A stretch of 64,000 nt of DNA from Candidula unifasciata (lineage: Eukaryota; Mollusca; Gastropoda; Stylommatophora; Geomitridae), in NCBI GenBank assembly GCA_905116865.2, contig CAJHNH020004580.1, positions 65,001 to 129,000 on the forward strand, written 5' to 3'. Below are positions 23,001 to 33,800 of the stretch, one piece after another. Every line of letters begins with the position of its first letter. Position 1 is the stretch's first letter. A model generated the notes under the pieces. It was given only the letters and a program-made list of their open reading frames with translations, was not told the origin of the DNA and did no database searches. Both the position numbers and the translations under genes were made by a program.

Positions 23001-24143
23001 GCCTGGCTCTACAGGTGGCAGCAGGTCTCCCAGCTCAATCATCCCCAGAACGACTACAAGTGGACATGCAGGAGTCCCCACTCACTTAGGGGCTTCTATT
23101 TCTCAGAGCTAGAATTCTCCGATCTCAGATGCCCTCAGCCGCCGGGCAGTGAAGAAGTTTGCCCGACCACGGGAAACAAAACCTGGGGACTGGGATCCAC
23201 AACCGCAGCGGTGGGCAAGCTACAAGACACACACACATGGGGACATATTTCAGTGAACATCTCTAGGGGAAACTCCAGCTCTGCGACTGTTACTTGGACT
23301 GTGGACGATTTCCAGCCAATGTATGGATTCAATATTACCCTAAAACGACACAACGACACCACGGCGCTGCAGTCTGCGGCAGTTGCTGACGGCGTGTCTA
23401 ATTATACACTTCAACTGAATGAAACGTTCAAACAAAACATCTGTGTGACAGCCATCAACAAAGAAGGGCTGCAGTCGGCCGAGGCATGTCTAGAAGTGCC
23501 CATCTTCCAACACGAGCATGATGAATCCAGTGAAACTCGACTCAACAATCTGATCCAGAACTCGTTCATCCCCCTAACTTTCATCTACATCTCCGGGAGT
23601 ATGGCTATTGTGTTTATCGCCGCCTGTGTGGTCGTGTTTGTTCGGGGCAAACGTAAACTACCCAGGAGGGTCAAACCTCTAGGCGTGGCCTACCCGGCCT
23701 GGCTGGACCACCGGACATCCGTGGCTAGTTCTTCGATGACTCACGATCCTCATTTTCTGAACACACTTTTCGTGGATAGCAGTGGCACTCTTCGATCAAT
23801 CATTGACAACATGAGCACCCTTCGAACAACTGTCAGTAACCAAGAGGTGACCCAATCAGCGAATGAGCACCCGGGAACTGCCCAATCAACAATTGACCAC
23901 GCCGGAGTACCCACTACAACAAATGACCCAAACCAGGGTACAATGTTAAATGATGTGTCTGGCCCCACTGTCCAGAATCCAGAAGCCAATTTGCCGCTGG
24001 ACTCTCCATTCACATTGTCAAGTCGTAGAGAATCTGGAGTGGACAATAAAGAGGCAAGCCAGGACGCCTCCTTGGTGCATGGACTCATAGAAATCAGACC
24101 TCGGCGTAGTGATGCTAGCAACGAATTTTTCTTTCACTTTTAA
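19844..24143 (+). CDS. Single-pass membrane protein with LRR ectodomain, FN3-like domain and cytoplasmic tail
   Basis: Exons 19844-20049 and 21734-24143 join in phase 2 to give 871 residues. The start has a strong context (GCCATGG) and is followed by a signal peptide (residues 1 to about 25). LRRNT with CPAYPCTC and a further Cys follows, then about 15 LRRs up to about residue 480 (for example LVCLDLSYNDVHYL, LRRLDLSFNSISDL, VRDLDLSGNPLQLI, LEFLDLSWNKILVI). LRRCT begins at NPLTCNCSLAWLYRW near residue 483; an FN3-like domain spans about 570-665 and a hydrophobic helix about 680-706, followed by a basic KRKLPRR stop-transfer. The tail of about 165 residues is Ser/Thr-rich, ends in FFFHF and has no TIR or kinase domain. 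N-glycosylation sites are frequent. The domain order resembles neuronal LRR-FN3 adhesion proteins (LRFN/LRIT-like) or insect chaoptin-like proteins; orthology is not assigned. The in-frame extension to 19064 runs through SINE and triplet repeat and is rejected as coding. Confidence 0.88.
20285..20515 (+). repeat. SINE-like repeat, family A2
   Basis: The left end GTGGGGCCCCATTTCGGGG recalls family A. The right half (TGAAATCGGAGGTCTAGGTC, CCTAGCTGTAAACCAC) pairs with 5907-5960. It ends AAGAAGAAGAGGAAG. Confidence 0.5.
20692..20863 (+). repeat. 43-bp minisatellite, 4 copies
   Basis: Four near-identical units starting AATATATCACCCCCTAGTTC and ending TGTGCCATTGAAC, at 20692, 20735, 20778 and 20821. 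Confidence 0.95.
20930..21130. repeat. Partial copy of the 14888-15503 hAT-MITE family
   Basis: Shares AGAAATGCAGTTGACGGTCA, ACAACAGATCAGTAGTTGC, ACGCAATTAATTGCATG, GAGTTCTCTGACAACAGG and CATTTTCTGAATCTAC with the copies at 15060-15190 and 56050-56150. Confidence 0.65.
21182..21320. repeat. (GA)n purine microsatellite
   Basis: About 140 bp of GAGAGA with AAAG and GCGAG interruptions, an almost pure purine strand. Confidence 0.97.
21734..24143 (+). CDS. LRR gene exon 2 (LRRs to C-terminus)
   Basis: The acceptor is AATCTCCCCCCAG. The first base completes an Arg codon, giving RHNSINSLP, which continues the LRR pattern of exon 1. The stop TAA is at 24141-24143. One exon carries nearly all LRRs, the LRRCT, the FN3-like domain, the transmembrane helix and the tail. 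Confidence 0.9.
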
Positions 24144-24930
24144 GCCACGATGTGTTACAACTTTCTCCCAGTCTGCACCGACAGAAAGCTGGCCCCAATC
24201 TAACAGCATGAAGAATATTTCTACAGCATGCAGGGCCTCAGTTCCGCACAGGTTCAACAAGACGCAGTTCAACTCAGTTTACTTCGGGTCAAAACTAGAG
24301 ACCATCACGGACCAAAAGTCCGACACGGAAAGATCTTCAATTCAATACAAACTGGCAACGATGCTGGCTAATTGGTCAGCCTTCGCAGGTCCCCTAGTTG
24401 AGTAGCCAGGAACCAGACGATACTGGCTGAAGGCAGACGTGTTCCAACAACAAGAATTGTCGTTTCAACGTGTAGGTTTGAACCCAGATGTAGCTTTCAC
24501 TGTTGATTATGTCTTGTTATCTCTACCTACTTCTTTGTGTGCCGACCAATGCCCGTGATATTATTTCTTTGGCTATTTCTCACAGGCTCACACAACTGAC
24601 ATACCTGGAAAGAATCAGCTTGTCTAAGTGTGTGTGTATGTATGTGTGTGTGAGAGAGAATAATGAACTTTTAATGCTGGAGCAATATGAAATAAATACC
24701 CTTTAATACAACCAATGACATCAAATATGTTTGAACATATCCTCTTATATACGAAAAATTAATACTAAACGAAGGACTACACAGACAGGATCAAAGTATC
24801 CCATTTCCCTTAACATCCCACCCAAGGTTACACAGTAATATTGCGTTAGCCGTACACATCTTTGGCTAAATGACCCACTGGGGCAATGTGGTAAAACCCA
24901 TCTGGTCAGACCGGGCCTGCCCATACACAG
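24144..24930 (+). other. LRR gene 3' flank / probable 3' UTR
   Basis: Unique sequence after the stop. A canonical AATAAA at 24691-24696 is the best poly(A) signal, about 550 bp downstream. No further gene is seen. Confidence 0.55.
24691..24696 (+). promoter_or_regulatory. Putative poly(A) signal of LRR gene
   Basis: AATAAA hexamer in the 3' flank; assigned by position only. Confidence 0.4.
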
Positions 24931-25120
24931 TTGGTGGTGGGTCCATCCACATCCACACAGTGGGTGGTGGGTCTATCCACATCCACACAGTGGGTAGTGG
25001 GTCTATTCACATCCACACAGTGGCTGGTGGGTCTATCCACATCCACACAGTGGGTGGTGGGTCTATCCACATCCACACAGTGGGTGGTGGGTCTATCCAC
25101 ATCCACACAGTGGGTGGGCA
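24931..25120 (+). repeat. 30-bp minisatellite, about 6 copies
   Basis: Units of 30 bp containing TGGTGGGTCTATCCACATCC and ACACAGTGGG. The unit length is a multiple of three, so frames stay open (GGGSIHIHTV) without being genes. Confidence 0.95.
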
Positions 25121-25214
25121 AGCAGCCCAGCCACTGGCCATGTCTAAATCGTTGCTAAAACAAATATTCATTAAAAACAGTCTTTCAAAACACTTCAGAG
25201 ATATCCAGCCAAAA

Positions 25215-25990
25215 AAATGATAGGCGACACTGCTACTGGGTAGAAGGGGAAAGACTACACAAGACAGTAAGCTATCTCCACACCCAGGGTAGGAGAGGAG
25301 CAACCAAACAAGTCTGTAAGGTGCCTCTACATCCCAGGGTAAGAGAGGAAAGACTACACAAGACAGTAAGCTACTTTGACATTCAAGGGTAGGAGAGAAA
25401 ATACTAAACACGACTGTAAGGTACCTCTACATCCCAGGGTAGAAGAGGAAAGACTAAACAAGATTATCATGTACCTCTACATCCCAGGGTAGTGGAGGAA
25501 AGTAATCAAGATTGTCATGTACCTCTACATCCCAGGGTAGTGGAGGAAAGACTAATCAAGATTGTCATGTACCTCTACATCCCAGGGTAGTGGAGGAAAG
25601 TAATCAAGATTGTCATGTACCTCTACATCCCAGGGTAGTGGAGGAAAGACTAAACAAGATTGTCATGTACCTCTACATCCCAGGGTAGGAGAGGAAAGAC
25701 TAATCAAGATTGTCATGTACCTCTACATCCCGGGGTAGTGGAGGAAAGTCTAATCAAGATTGTCATGTACCTCTACATCCCAGGGTAGGAGAGGAGCAAC
25801 CAAACAAGACTGTCATGTGAATCTACATTCCAGGGGTAGGGGAAAAAGGAAAGACTAGACTGTAAAGTTCTTCTACATGAAGGGGGGAAAAAGGAAAGAC
25901 TTAAACAAAACCACAAAGTACTTACAGCCCAGGGTAGAAGAGAAAAAACTTAATTAACACCATAAAGTACCTACAGCCCAGGGTAGAAGA
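25215..25990 (-). repeat. 46-49 bp minisatellite
   Basis: About 16 units with GTACCTCTACATCCCAGGGT, AG(A/T)(A/G)GAGGAAAGACTAA and CAAGATTGTCAT, becoming ragged and A-rich at the 3' end. A diverged piece of the same motif lies at 380-475 (GAGGAAAGACTAAACAAG, TAAGGTGCCTCTACACCCCA). Confidence 0.9.
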
Positions 25991-27655
25991 GGAAAAACAA
26001 AAAAAATCACAAGTACCTAAAGACCAGAATAGAAGAAACAAGATTTAAACAAAACCACAAAGTACCTACAGCGCAGAAAAGAAGAGGATAGATTGATATA
26101 TGTAATCAAACTTCCCACAATGATGACTTTGTAAAAACCAGAATTAGTACCCATGCATGTATCATGCAGATAACATTAAAATCTGTTGACCAATGATAAC
26201 TGTTGTCATTTCTGGATAACAATATAATACACACACAAGTTAAATGTGCAAACATGAATTCTGTCTATGTGTGTGACTTCAACACCCCTGTGTATGCTGC
26301 AGGAAGGTGTGTCTGGTGTCATCCTGAACAGAATGGGTTCGATTACTGCTGAAAGCTCACTATACAGGTGGCCTCCTTTCATGGCAGCAAGCACAATGTG
26401 GCAGCACAAGCACAGGCCAGTCACTCATACAAACCACAGAATGGATGTTATTGTAGCGTTTCATCTTTCAGAAACAAAGAATGCTCCAGCCAATTAGATC
26501 GGATTAGCTGACCTCTAGATAGCAGTAGCTTTCATATTAGCTACAAATTCTCACTGTTATAACCGGACTGAATACATCAAACCCTGTCTACATTTAGAGC
26601 AGGCCTGTAGCCTACAGGTTAGTGAACACATTTCACAATCAAATCTTCCACATCCCAGGTTCACGTTTTACAACCAGCTATTTATAAAAAGACCATTCTT
26701 GTGGCACAAAACAATAAACCTCATAAACTCTATCTACCTACTGCCTTCATTATGACTTGTCTAATCATTCATCATCATCAGATGCCTTGCCGACTGGTGT
26801 GGGCGATCATGCCTCTCCGCAATCTGTGTCTATCAGTTCATGTGCTGACATCCCTCTGTGCCATGTTTTATAATTAAAATACAAATAGCAACTACAACAT
26901 ACAGGGCACACAGACAACATCTACACAAACACCAGGCTTAGTGCCAAGGAACAAGGCTAGATTAACTACCAAATGTGTCCCATACATAAGACTCCCAAAA
27001 TTGTTAGCCCAAAATTAAGAAATATTTTAACCACTTTCTGTGTATTAGATGGCACCCAGTTTTAACTTAAAAAAATTGGGGGGGGGGGGGGGGAATATCA
27101 CCTGGCATACAAACAAATATGTTATATGTATATGTGCTGAAACTGTTCACAACTTAGCAGTGATATCATAAACATAATCAGCACTCAAACCTAACATGAA
27201 TTCTGTGAATGTAGGAATGGGTCAATCAAACAAATGTGAACAACTGTGATATCTTTAACAGCATCAATCAATCAATATTGGTCATACCACTGGTGATAAA
27301 TGCCCCAGCCTCAAACTGACCAGAAAGGACAAGGAAATGTTGATTACAGCTGAGGTGGACTTCACCGCACTAGGGACTACCTCAACATGGAGAGCTGGCC
27401 ACTTCAAGGTCATGCTCTTCTTCAGTGAATAATACAGATCCAAATGAAAAGCTTGACCTTTCAGAGAAAGGTAGACAGTCGGTAGAGCAGAGAATGGGGG
27501 ATCTAATGACAGGGTGCTTAAACCTGGGGGTCACATATGCAACACTGGGGGTTAAGGTCAGATATCAGGTCATAGGTCGAGGTTACAACTTGACTACTGA
27601 GCTCCTGTGCCAGTGGAAATCCTACAAAAAGTCCTTTACTCCCCCATCAGTCCCA
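25991..27655. other. Intergenic, little recognised
   Basis: Contains a possible tRNA-like head at 26600-26665 (TAGCCTACAGGTTAGTG, CCCAGGTTCACGTT) and a 16-bp poly-G run at about 27078-27093. A Cys/His-containing open stretch at 26206-26424 on the minus strand has no family signature. Confidence 0.45.
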
Positions 27656-27659
27656 GCAT

Positions 27660-27995
27660 AAGTTTGAAGCTCGCACATGCAAAGTAAATGCATAAGGAAC
27701 CATCAGATGTGCCAACACTGTCTCCCACTTTGCTGCTGTTGCAGCTTACTATTGATGCAAGACAGTCAATTATAAGAGCCGGCACACTGCACCCACAATA
27801 CTGCATAAGTAACACACACAATTCCAATCACAATCAGCCACCTGCCATTTTTAGTGCAATTGGCAACACAAAGCCATTGCGGGCACACAAGACAAAATAT
27901 TGCACATGAAATCCACAGCTCAGTGTCAAACCAAGCACTCAACTCAGTAGCTGAGCGACAGAACCTTTGTACTCCCGGTCAAAAAATGGGTTTGT
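27660..27995. repeat. Diverged copy of the 14888-15503 hAT-MITE family
   Basis: Near its right end it shares CACAGCTCAGTGTCAAACCA and ACTCAACTCAGTAGCTGAGC, GACAGAACC with 15250-15295 (GCAGCTCACAGGGTCACGCC, ATTCAACTCAGAAGCTGGGC). The left part (AAATGCATAAGG..ATCAGA) matches 55995-56015. Confidence 0.5.
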
Positions 27996-28104
27996 ATCTG
28001 CAAACACTGGATAGAAATTGACAAAAAAAAGTTTTAGAGCGCCAGTGTTAAGCCGGCTATCCACCCCCTGTGATCCTAGCAAACCCCTGTGATCCTAGCT
28101 TCAG

Positions 28105-28297
28105 TCAGACAGGACACTGTTGAGCAAAAGGGCCAGTTCTGTGTTTACAAGGAACTGTCAGTGAGTGGTGGTGAGGGTGGTGATCCACTGTTGTCAATGC
28201 TGGTGTATGTGGACATGAAAGAGATCTTTCGCTGGCCTCCAGGGAAAAACAGTGAGGTTCAGCTGTGCTGGTGTGATACAAGAGTCTGGTATACCAG
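28105..28297 (+). pseudogene. Exon-like open segment of unknown family
   Basis: An open stretch bounded by CTAGCTTCAG and CAG|GTGCAA reads QDTVEQKGQFCVYKELSVSG then LLSMLVYVDMKEIFRWPPGK and VQLCWCDTRVWYT. The residue mix looks like real protein, but I do not recognise it and found no partner exon. It could be a stray exon, a pseudogene or transposon coding sequence. Confidence 0.25.
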
Positions 28298-28754
28298 GTG
28301 CAACCAAAAACAACAGTTCAGCACTACCAGGAAGGATAGTGGTTGAGAACAAAGGAAGTGTTTGACCAACTAGCTTCTCAAACTATCAATATCCACACAC
28401 TCTGAAATCTTCTCTGCACAACCATATGCCACACAGAAAAATCAAATCCAAACAGCCAAGAAATTTTCTTCTTCTTCTTCTCTTGCACCTTGTACCTCAT
28501 TGAAGTGTCGGGGGGAGATGTAATGTTCGTTGATGAGCTCTGTCAAGAGCACACTATTAAGACTGATGTTCATTTCAGCCGAGAAATTCCGAGAAATTAA
28601 GTCTTAAATATAACCAACCAGGACTATTCCCGCACTTGTGTGTGCGCCGAGTGATTTAATGAGCATGATCCGACGGGTTGAGGCAGGTTGTTACATAGAC
28701 AGTGGACTGAGCCATTGCAAAACTCTCCTCAGTTACAGTTACCTTAAAATTTAT

Positions 28755-29180
28755 TCCAGAGTTTGCAGGTGTTGTTGGCAATGAAAGAGCGGATAGACTG
28801 GCAGGTTCTGCATTAACTTCAGATGGCCGGCCCATTGATCACATTGTCAATGCCTTGAGAGAGATAGGAGGTTGCGAGGATTTCAAAAGCAACGTGTCAA
28901 CATCACTGCTAAGAATAAAAGAACTGGGAGTAAAGATCGGCATAGACAAGCATGAGAAGCACACTGGACGCACAGGAAACCTTGTCAACCAGTTGAAACT
29001 TAATGATGGCCACTAAAGATAGGAATGACCCAGTGCTGTGACCTCAGTCTGTAGGTCAACTACTCAAATGTTCCGCCGTGGATCAAATGACCACAGGTGT
29101 GGAGCCAACCAAGAAAGTGGCCAGGCCCGAGTCTCAAGATCACAGAACAGTCTGCATCCTAAGCTGAGCAGGACACTAAG
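28755..29180 (+). repeat. LINE remnant with RNase H domain end
   Basis: The open stretch IPEFAGVVGNERADRLAGSA carries the conserved HxGxxGNExAD block of LINE-encoded RNase H (the His is replaced by Glu-Phe). It continues about 60 residues (VNALREIG, SLLRIKELGVKIG) and then breaks into stops and a frame shift. Confidence 0.75.
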
Positions 29181-29432
29181 TATGACCAACAGGTCAAGTC
29201 ACAATATCATTCAAAGAAAATCAAATATCCACAGCTGCAAATATTTCAACAGGTCCAGTCAAGAAAGGTCCCCCCCCCCCCAATCCATAGCTGCAAAAGC
29301 TTCATCACAAAAACATATCACTGAATAAACAAACATATTGCGATAAATTTACAATAACATGAAATAAATAAGTGACAAGTCTCTGACGTTGATGATATCA
29401 GAGAAACTGTTCAGCATACTGGAAATTCTCAC

Positions 29433-29682
29433 CTCTTTGGTTTCCCTAAATTGAAGTGTTATAGATAATGTCATGAACAGGTAGGTGGTCAGGTAAACAG
29501 ATGTTTCACATCTGCTGATACTGGGTGTCAACATGCCCTGACAAGTTTGGGAAGTAGCAGAGAAAGGTGCTGCTCGCTGTCTGTGTTTACAGTGTAGCCA
29601 AAACTTGCCGCCTGGACTCTCAGGCTCACACAGATCCTCCCAAGACATCAGTAGACTAACTAGCAATACTGCAATGATGGAT
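29433..29682 (-). other. Possible orphan exon
   Basis: On the minus strand a TTTCTACAG acceptor and a GAG|GTGAGA donor bound 250 bp open in one frame (SIIAVLLVSLLMSWEDLCEP then GGKFWLHCKHRQRA and CETSVYLTTYLFMTLSITLQ). It has two hydrophobic stretches and several Cys, but no family I can name and no neighbour exon of matching phase. It could equally be chance. Confidence 0.2.
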
Positions 29683-29737
29683 CTGTAGAAACACAAAACA
29701 GTGTTTCCACAAACATGCAGGCATTCAGGGTCAAGTC

Positions 29738-30760
29738 TGGGATATACAAGAGCCTGTTTCTAGGACATACAGGAGCCTGGTTCTAGGACATACAAGAGCC
29801 TTGTTCTGGGATATACAAGAGCCAGGTTCTGGGACATACAAGAGCCCTGTTCTGGGACACACAAGAGCCAGGTTCTGGGACACACAAGAGCCTTGTTCTG
29901 GGACATACAGGAGCCCTGTTCTGGGACATACAGGAGCCCTGTTCTGGGACATACAGGAGCCCTGTTCTGGGACATACAGGAGCCTTGTTCTGGGACATAC
30001 AAGAGCCTTGTTCTGGGACACACAAGAGCCTTGTTCTGGGACACACAAGAGCCTGTTCTGGGACACACAAGAGCCTTGTTCTGGGACATACAAGAGCCTT
30101 GTTCTGGGACATACAAGAGCCTTGTTCTGGGACATACAAGAGCCCTGTTCTGGGACACACAAGAGCCCTGTTCTGGGACATACAAGAGCCCTGTTCTGGG
30201 ACACACAAGAGCCCTGTTCTGGGACATACAAGAGCCCTGTTCTGGGACACACAAGAGCCCTGTTCCAGGACACACAAGAGCCTTGTTCTAGGACACACAA
30301 GAGCCCTGTTCTGAGACATACAAGAGCCTTGTTCTGGGACACACAAGAGCCCTGTTCTGAGACATACAAGAGCCTTGTTCTGGGACACACAAGAGCCCTG
30401 TTCCAGGACACACAAGAGCCTTGTTCTAGGACACACAAGAGCCAGGTTCTGGGACATACAGGGGCCCTGTTCTGGGACACACAAGAGCCAGGTTCTGGGA
30501 CATACATGAGCCCTGTTCTAGGACATACAAGAGCCAGTATCTGGGACACACAGGAGCCCTGTTCTGGGACACACAAGAGCCCTGTTCTAGGACATACAAG
30601 AGCCAGGTTCTAGGACATACAAGAGCCAGGTTCTAGGACACACAAAGGCTAGGTTCTGGGACATACAAGAGCCAGGTTCTAGGACACACAAAGGCTAGGT
30701 TCTGGGACATACAAGAGCCGGGTTCTGGGACATACAAGAGCCGGGTTCTAGGAAATACTG
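29738..30760 (+). repeat. 23-bp minisatellite
   Basis: About 44 units of GGGACATACAAGAGCC(C/T)TG with TTCT, variants GGGACACACAAGAGCC and TTCTAGGACA; the last units drift to CAAAGGCTAGG and GAGCCGGG. The long frames on both strands are repeat artefacts. Confidence 0.97.
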
Positions 30761-30825
30761 AGACTGACTTCCTGAACTTGCAGAATTTAAATGCAAAAGC
30801 GCATAATTAGTCAACTTTTATGACA

Positions 30826-33800
30826 TGGGAGTAAAAGAGGCAGTCAGTCTATTCTGTCTTCCTCTAACATGGGAGTAAGAGAGGCAGTCAGTCTATTCTG
30901 TCTTCCTCTAACATGGGAGTCAGTCTATTCTGTCTTCCTCTAACATGGGAGTCAGTCTATTCTGTCTTCCTCTAACATGGGAGTCAGTCTATTCTGTCTT
31001 CCTCTAACATGGGAGTCAGTCTATTCTGTCTTCCTCTAACATGGGAGTAAGAGAGGCAGTCAGTCTATTCTGTCTTCCTCTAACATGGGAGTCAGTCTAT
31101 TCTGTCTTCCTCTAACATGGGAGTAAGAGAGGCAGTCAGTCTATTCTGTCTTCCTCTAACATGGGAGTAAGAGAGGCAGTCAGTCTATTCTGTCTTCCTC
31201 TAACATGGGAGTAAGAGAGGCAGTCAGTCTATTCTGTCTTCCTCTAACATGGGAGTAAGAGAGGCAGTCAGTCTATTCTGTCTTCCTCTAACATGGGAGT
31301 AAGAGAGGCAGTCAGTCTATTCTGTCTTCCTCTAACATTCAGTCAGTCTATTCTGTCTTCCTCTAACATGCGAATAAGAGAGGCAGTCAGTCTATTCTGT
31401 CTTCCTCTAACATGCGAATAAGAGAGGCAGTCAGTCTATTCTGTCTTCCTCTAACATGGGAGTCAGTCTATTCTGTCTTCCTCTAGAGGCAGTCAGTCTA
31501 TTCTGTCTTCCTCTAACATAAGAGAGGCAGTCAGTCTATTCTGTCTTCCTCTAACATGAGGCAGTCAGTCTAGTAACATGGGAGTAAGAGAGGCAGTCAG
31601 TCTATTCTGTCTTCCTCTAACATGGGAGTAAGAGAGGCAGTCAGTCTATTCTGTCTTCCTCTAACATGGGAGTAAGAGAGGCAGTCAGTCTATTCTGTCT
31701 TCCTCTAACATGCGAGTAAGAGAGGCAGTCAGTCTATTCTGTCTTCCTCTAACATGGGAGTAAGAGAGGCAGTCAGTCTATTCTGTCTTCCTCTAACATG
31801 GGAGTCCTCCAAAGAGAGGCAGTCAGTCTATTCTGTCTTCCTCTCTATGTCTTCCTCTAACATGGGAGTAAGAGAGGCAGTCAGTCTATTCTGTCTTCCT
31901 CTAACATGGGAGTAAGAGAGGCAGTCAGTCTATTCTGTCTTCCTCTAACATGCGAATAAGAGAGGCAGTCAGTCTATTCTGTCTTCCTCTAACATGCGAA
32001 TAAGAGAGGCAGTCAGTCTATTCTGTCTTCCTCTAACATGGGAGTAAGAGAGGCAGTCAGTCTATTCTGTCTTCCTCTAACATGGGAGTAAGAGAGGCAG
32101 TCAGTCTATTCTGTCTTCCTCTAACATGGGAGTAAGAGAGGCAGTCAGTCTATTCTGTCTTCCTCTAACATGGGAGTAAGAGAGGCAGTCAGTCTATTCT
32201 GTCTTCCTCTAACATGGGAGTAAGAGAGGCAGTCAGTCTATTCTGTCTTCCTCTAACATGGGAGTAAGAGAGGCAGTCAGTCTATTCTGTCTTCCTCTAA
32301 CATGGGAGTAAGAGAGGCAGTCAGTCTATTCTGTCTTCCTCTAACATGGGAGTAAGAGAGGCAGTCAGTCTATTCTGTCTTCCTCTAACATGGGAGTAAG
32401 AGAGGCAGTCAGTCTATTCTGTCTTCCTCTAACATGGGAGTAAGAGAGGCAGTCAGTCTATTCTGTCTTCCTCTAACATGGGAGTAAGAGAGGCAGTCAG
32501 TCTATTCTGTCTTCCTCTAACATGGGAGTAAGAGAGGCAGTCAGTCTATTCTGTCTTCCTCTAACATGGGAGTAAGAGAGGCAGTCAGTCTATTCTGTCT
32601 TCCTCTAACATGGGAGTAAGAGAGGCAGTCAGTCTATTCTGTCTTCCTCTAACATGGGAGTAAGAGAGGCAGTCAGTCTATTCTGTCTCCTCCATGGGAG
32701 TAGGCAGTCAGTGGGAGTAAGAGAGGCAGTCAGTCTATTCTGTCTTCCTCTAACATGGGAGTAAGAGAGGCAGTCAGTCTATTCTGTCTTCCTCTAACAT
32801 GGGAGTAAGAGAGGCAGTCAGTCTATTCTGTCTTCCTCTAACATGGGAGTAAGAGAGGCAGTCAGTCTATTCTGTCTTCCTCTAACATGGGAGTAAGAGA
32901 GGCAGTCAGTCTATTCTGTCTTCCTCTAACATGGGAGTAAGAGAGGCAGTCAGTCTATTCTGTCTTCCTCTAACATGGGAGTAAGAGAGGCAGTCAGTCT
33001 ATTCTGTCTTCCTAACATGGGAGTAAGAGAGGCAGTCAGTCTATTCTGTCTTCCTCTAACATGGGAGTAAGAGAGGCAGTCAGTCTATTCTGTCTTCCTC
33101 TAACATGGGAGGAGTAAGAGAGGCAGTCAGTCTATTCTGTCTTCCTCTAACATGGGAGTAAGAGAGGCAGTCAGTCTATTCTGTCTTCCTCTAACATGGG
33201 AGTAAGAGAGGCAGTCAGTCTATTCTGTCTTCCTCTAACATGGGAGTAAGAGAGGCAGTCAGTCTATTCTGTCTTCCTCTAACATGGGAGTAAGAGAGGC
33301 AGTCAGTCTATTCTGTCTTCCTCTAACATGGGAGTAGAGAGAGGCAGTCAGTCTATTCTGTCTTCCTCTAACATGGGAGTAAGAGAGGCAGTCAGTCTAT
33401 TCTGTCTTCCTCTAACATGCGAATAAGAGAGGCAGTCAGTCTATTCTGTCTTCCTCTAACATGGGAGTAAGAGAGGCAGTCAGTCTATTCTGTCTTCCTC
33501 CTACATGGGAGTAAGAGAGGCAGTCAGTCTATTCTGTCTTCCTCCAACATGGGAGTAAGAGAGGCAGTCAGTCTATTCTGTCTTCCTCCTACATGTGAAT
33601 AAGAGAGGCAGTCAGTCTATTCTGTCTTCCTCTAACATGGGAGTAAGTCTATTCTGTCTTCCTCTAACATGGGAGTAAGAGAGGCAGTCAGTCTATTCTG
33701 TCTTCCTCTAACATGGGAGTAAGAGAGGCAGTCAGTCTATTCTGTCTTCCTCTAACATGGGAGTAAGAGAGGCAGTCAGTCTATTCTGTCTTCCTCTAAC

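Noticed and set aside
29731..30613. Frames of 230-280 codons on both strands
   Set aside because: 23-bp tandem repeat; open on both strands simultaneously.
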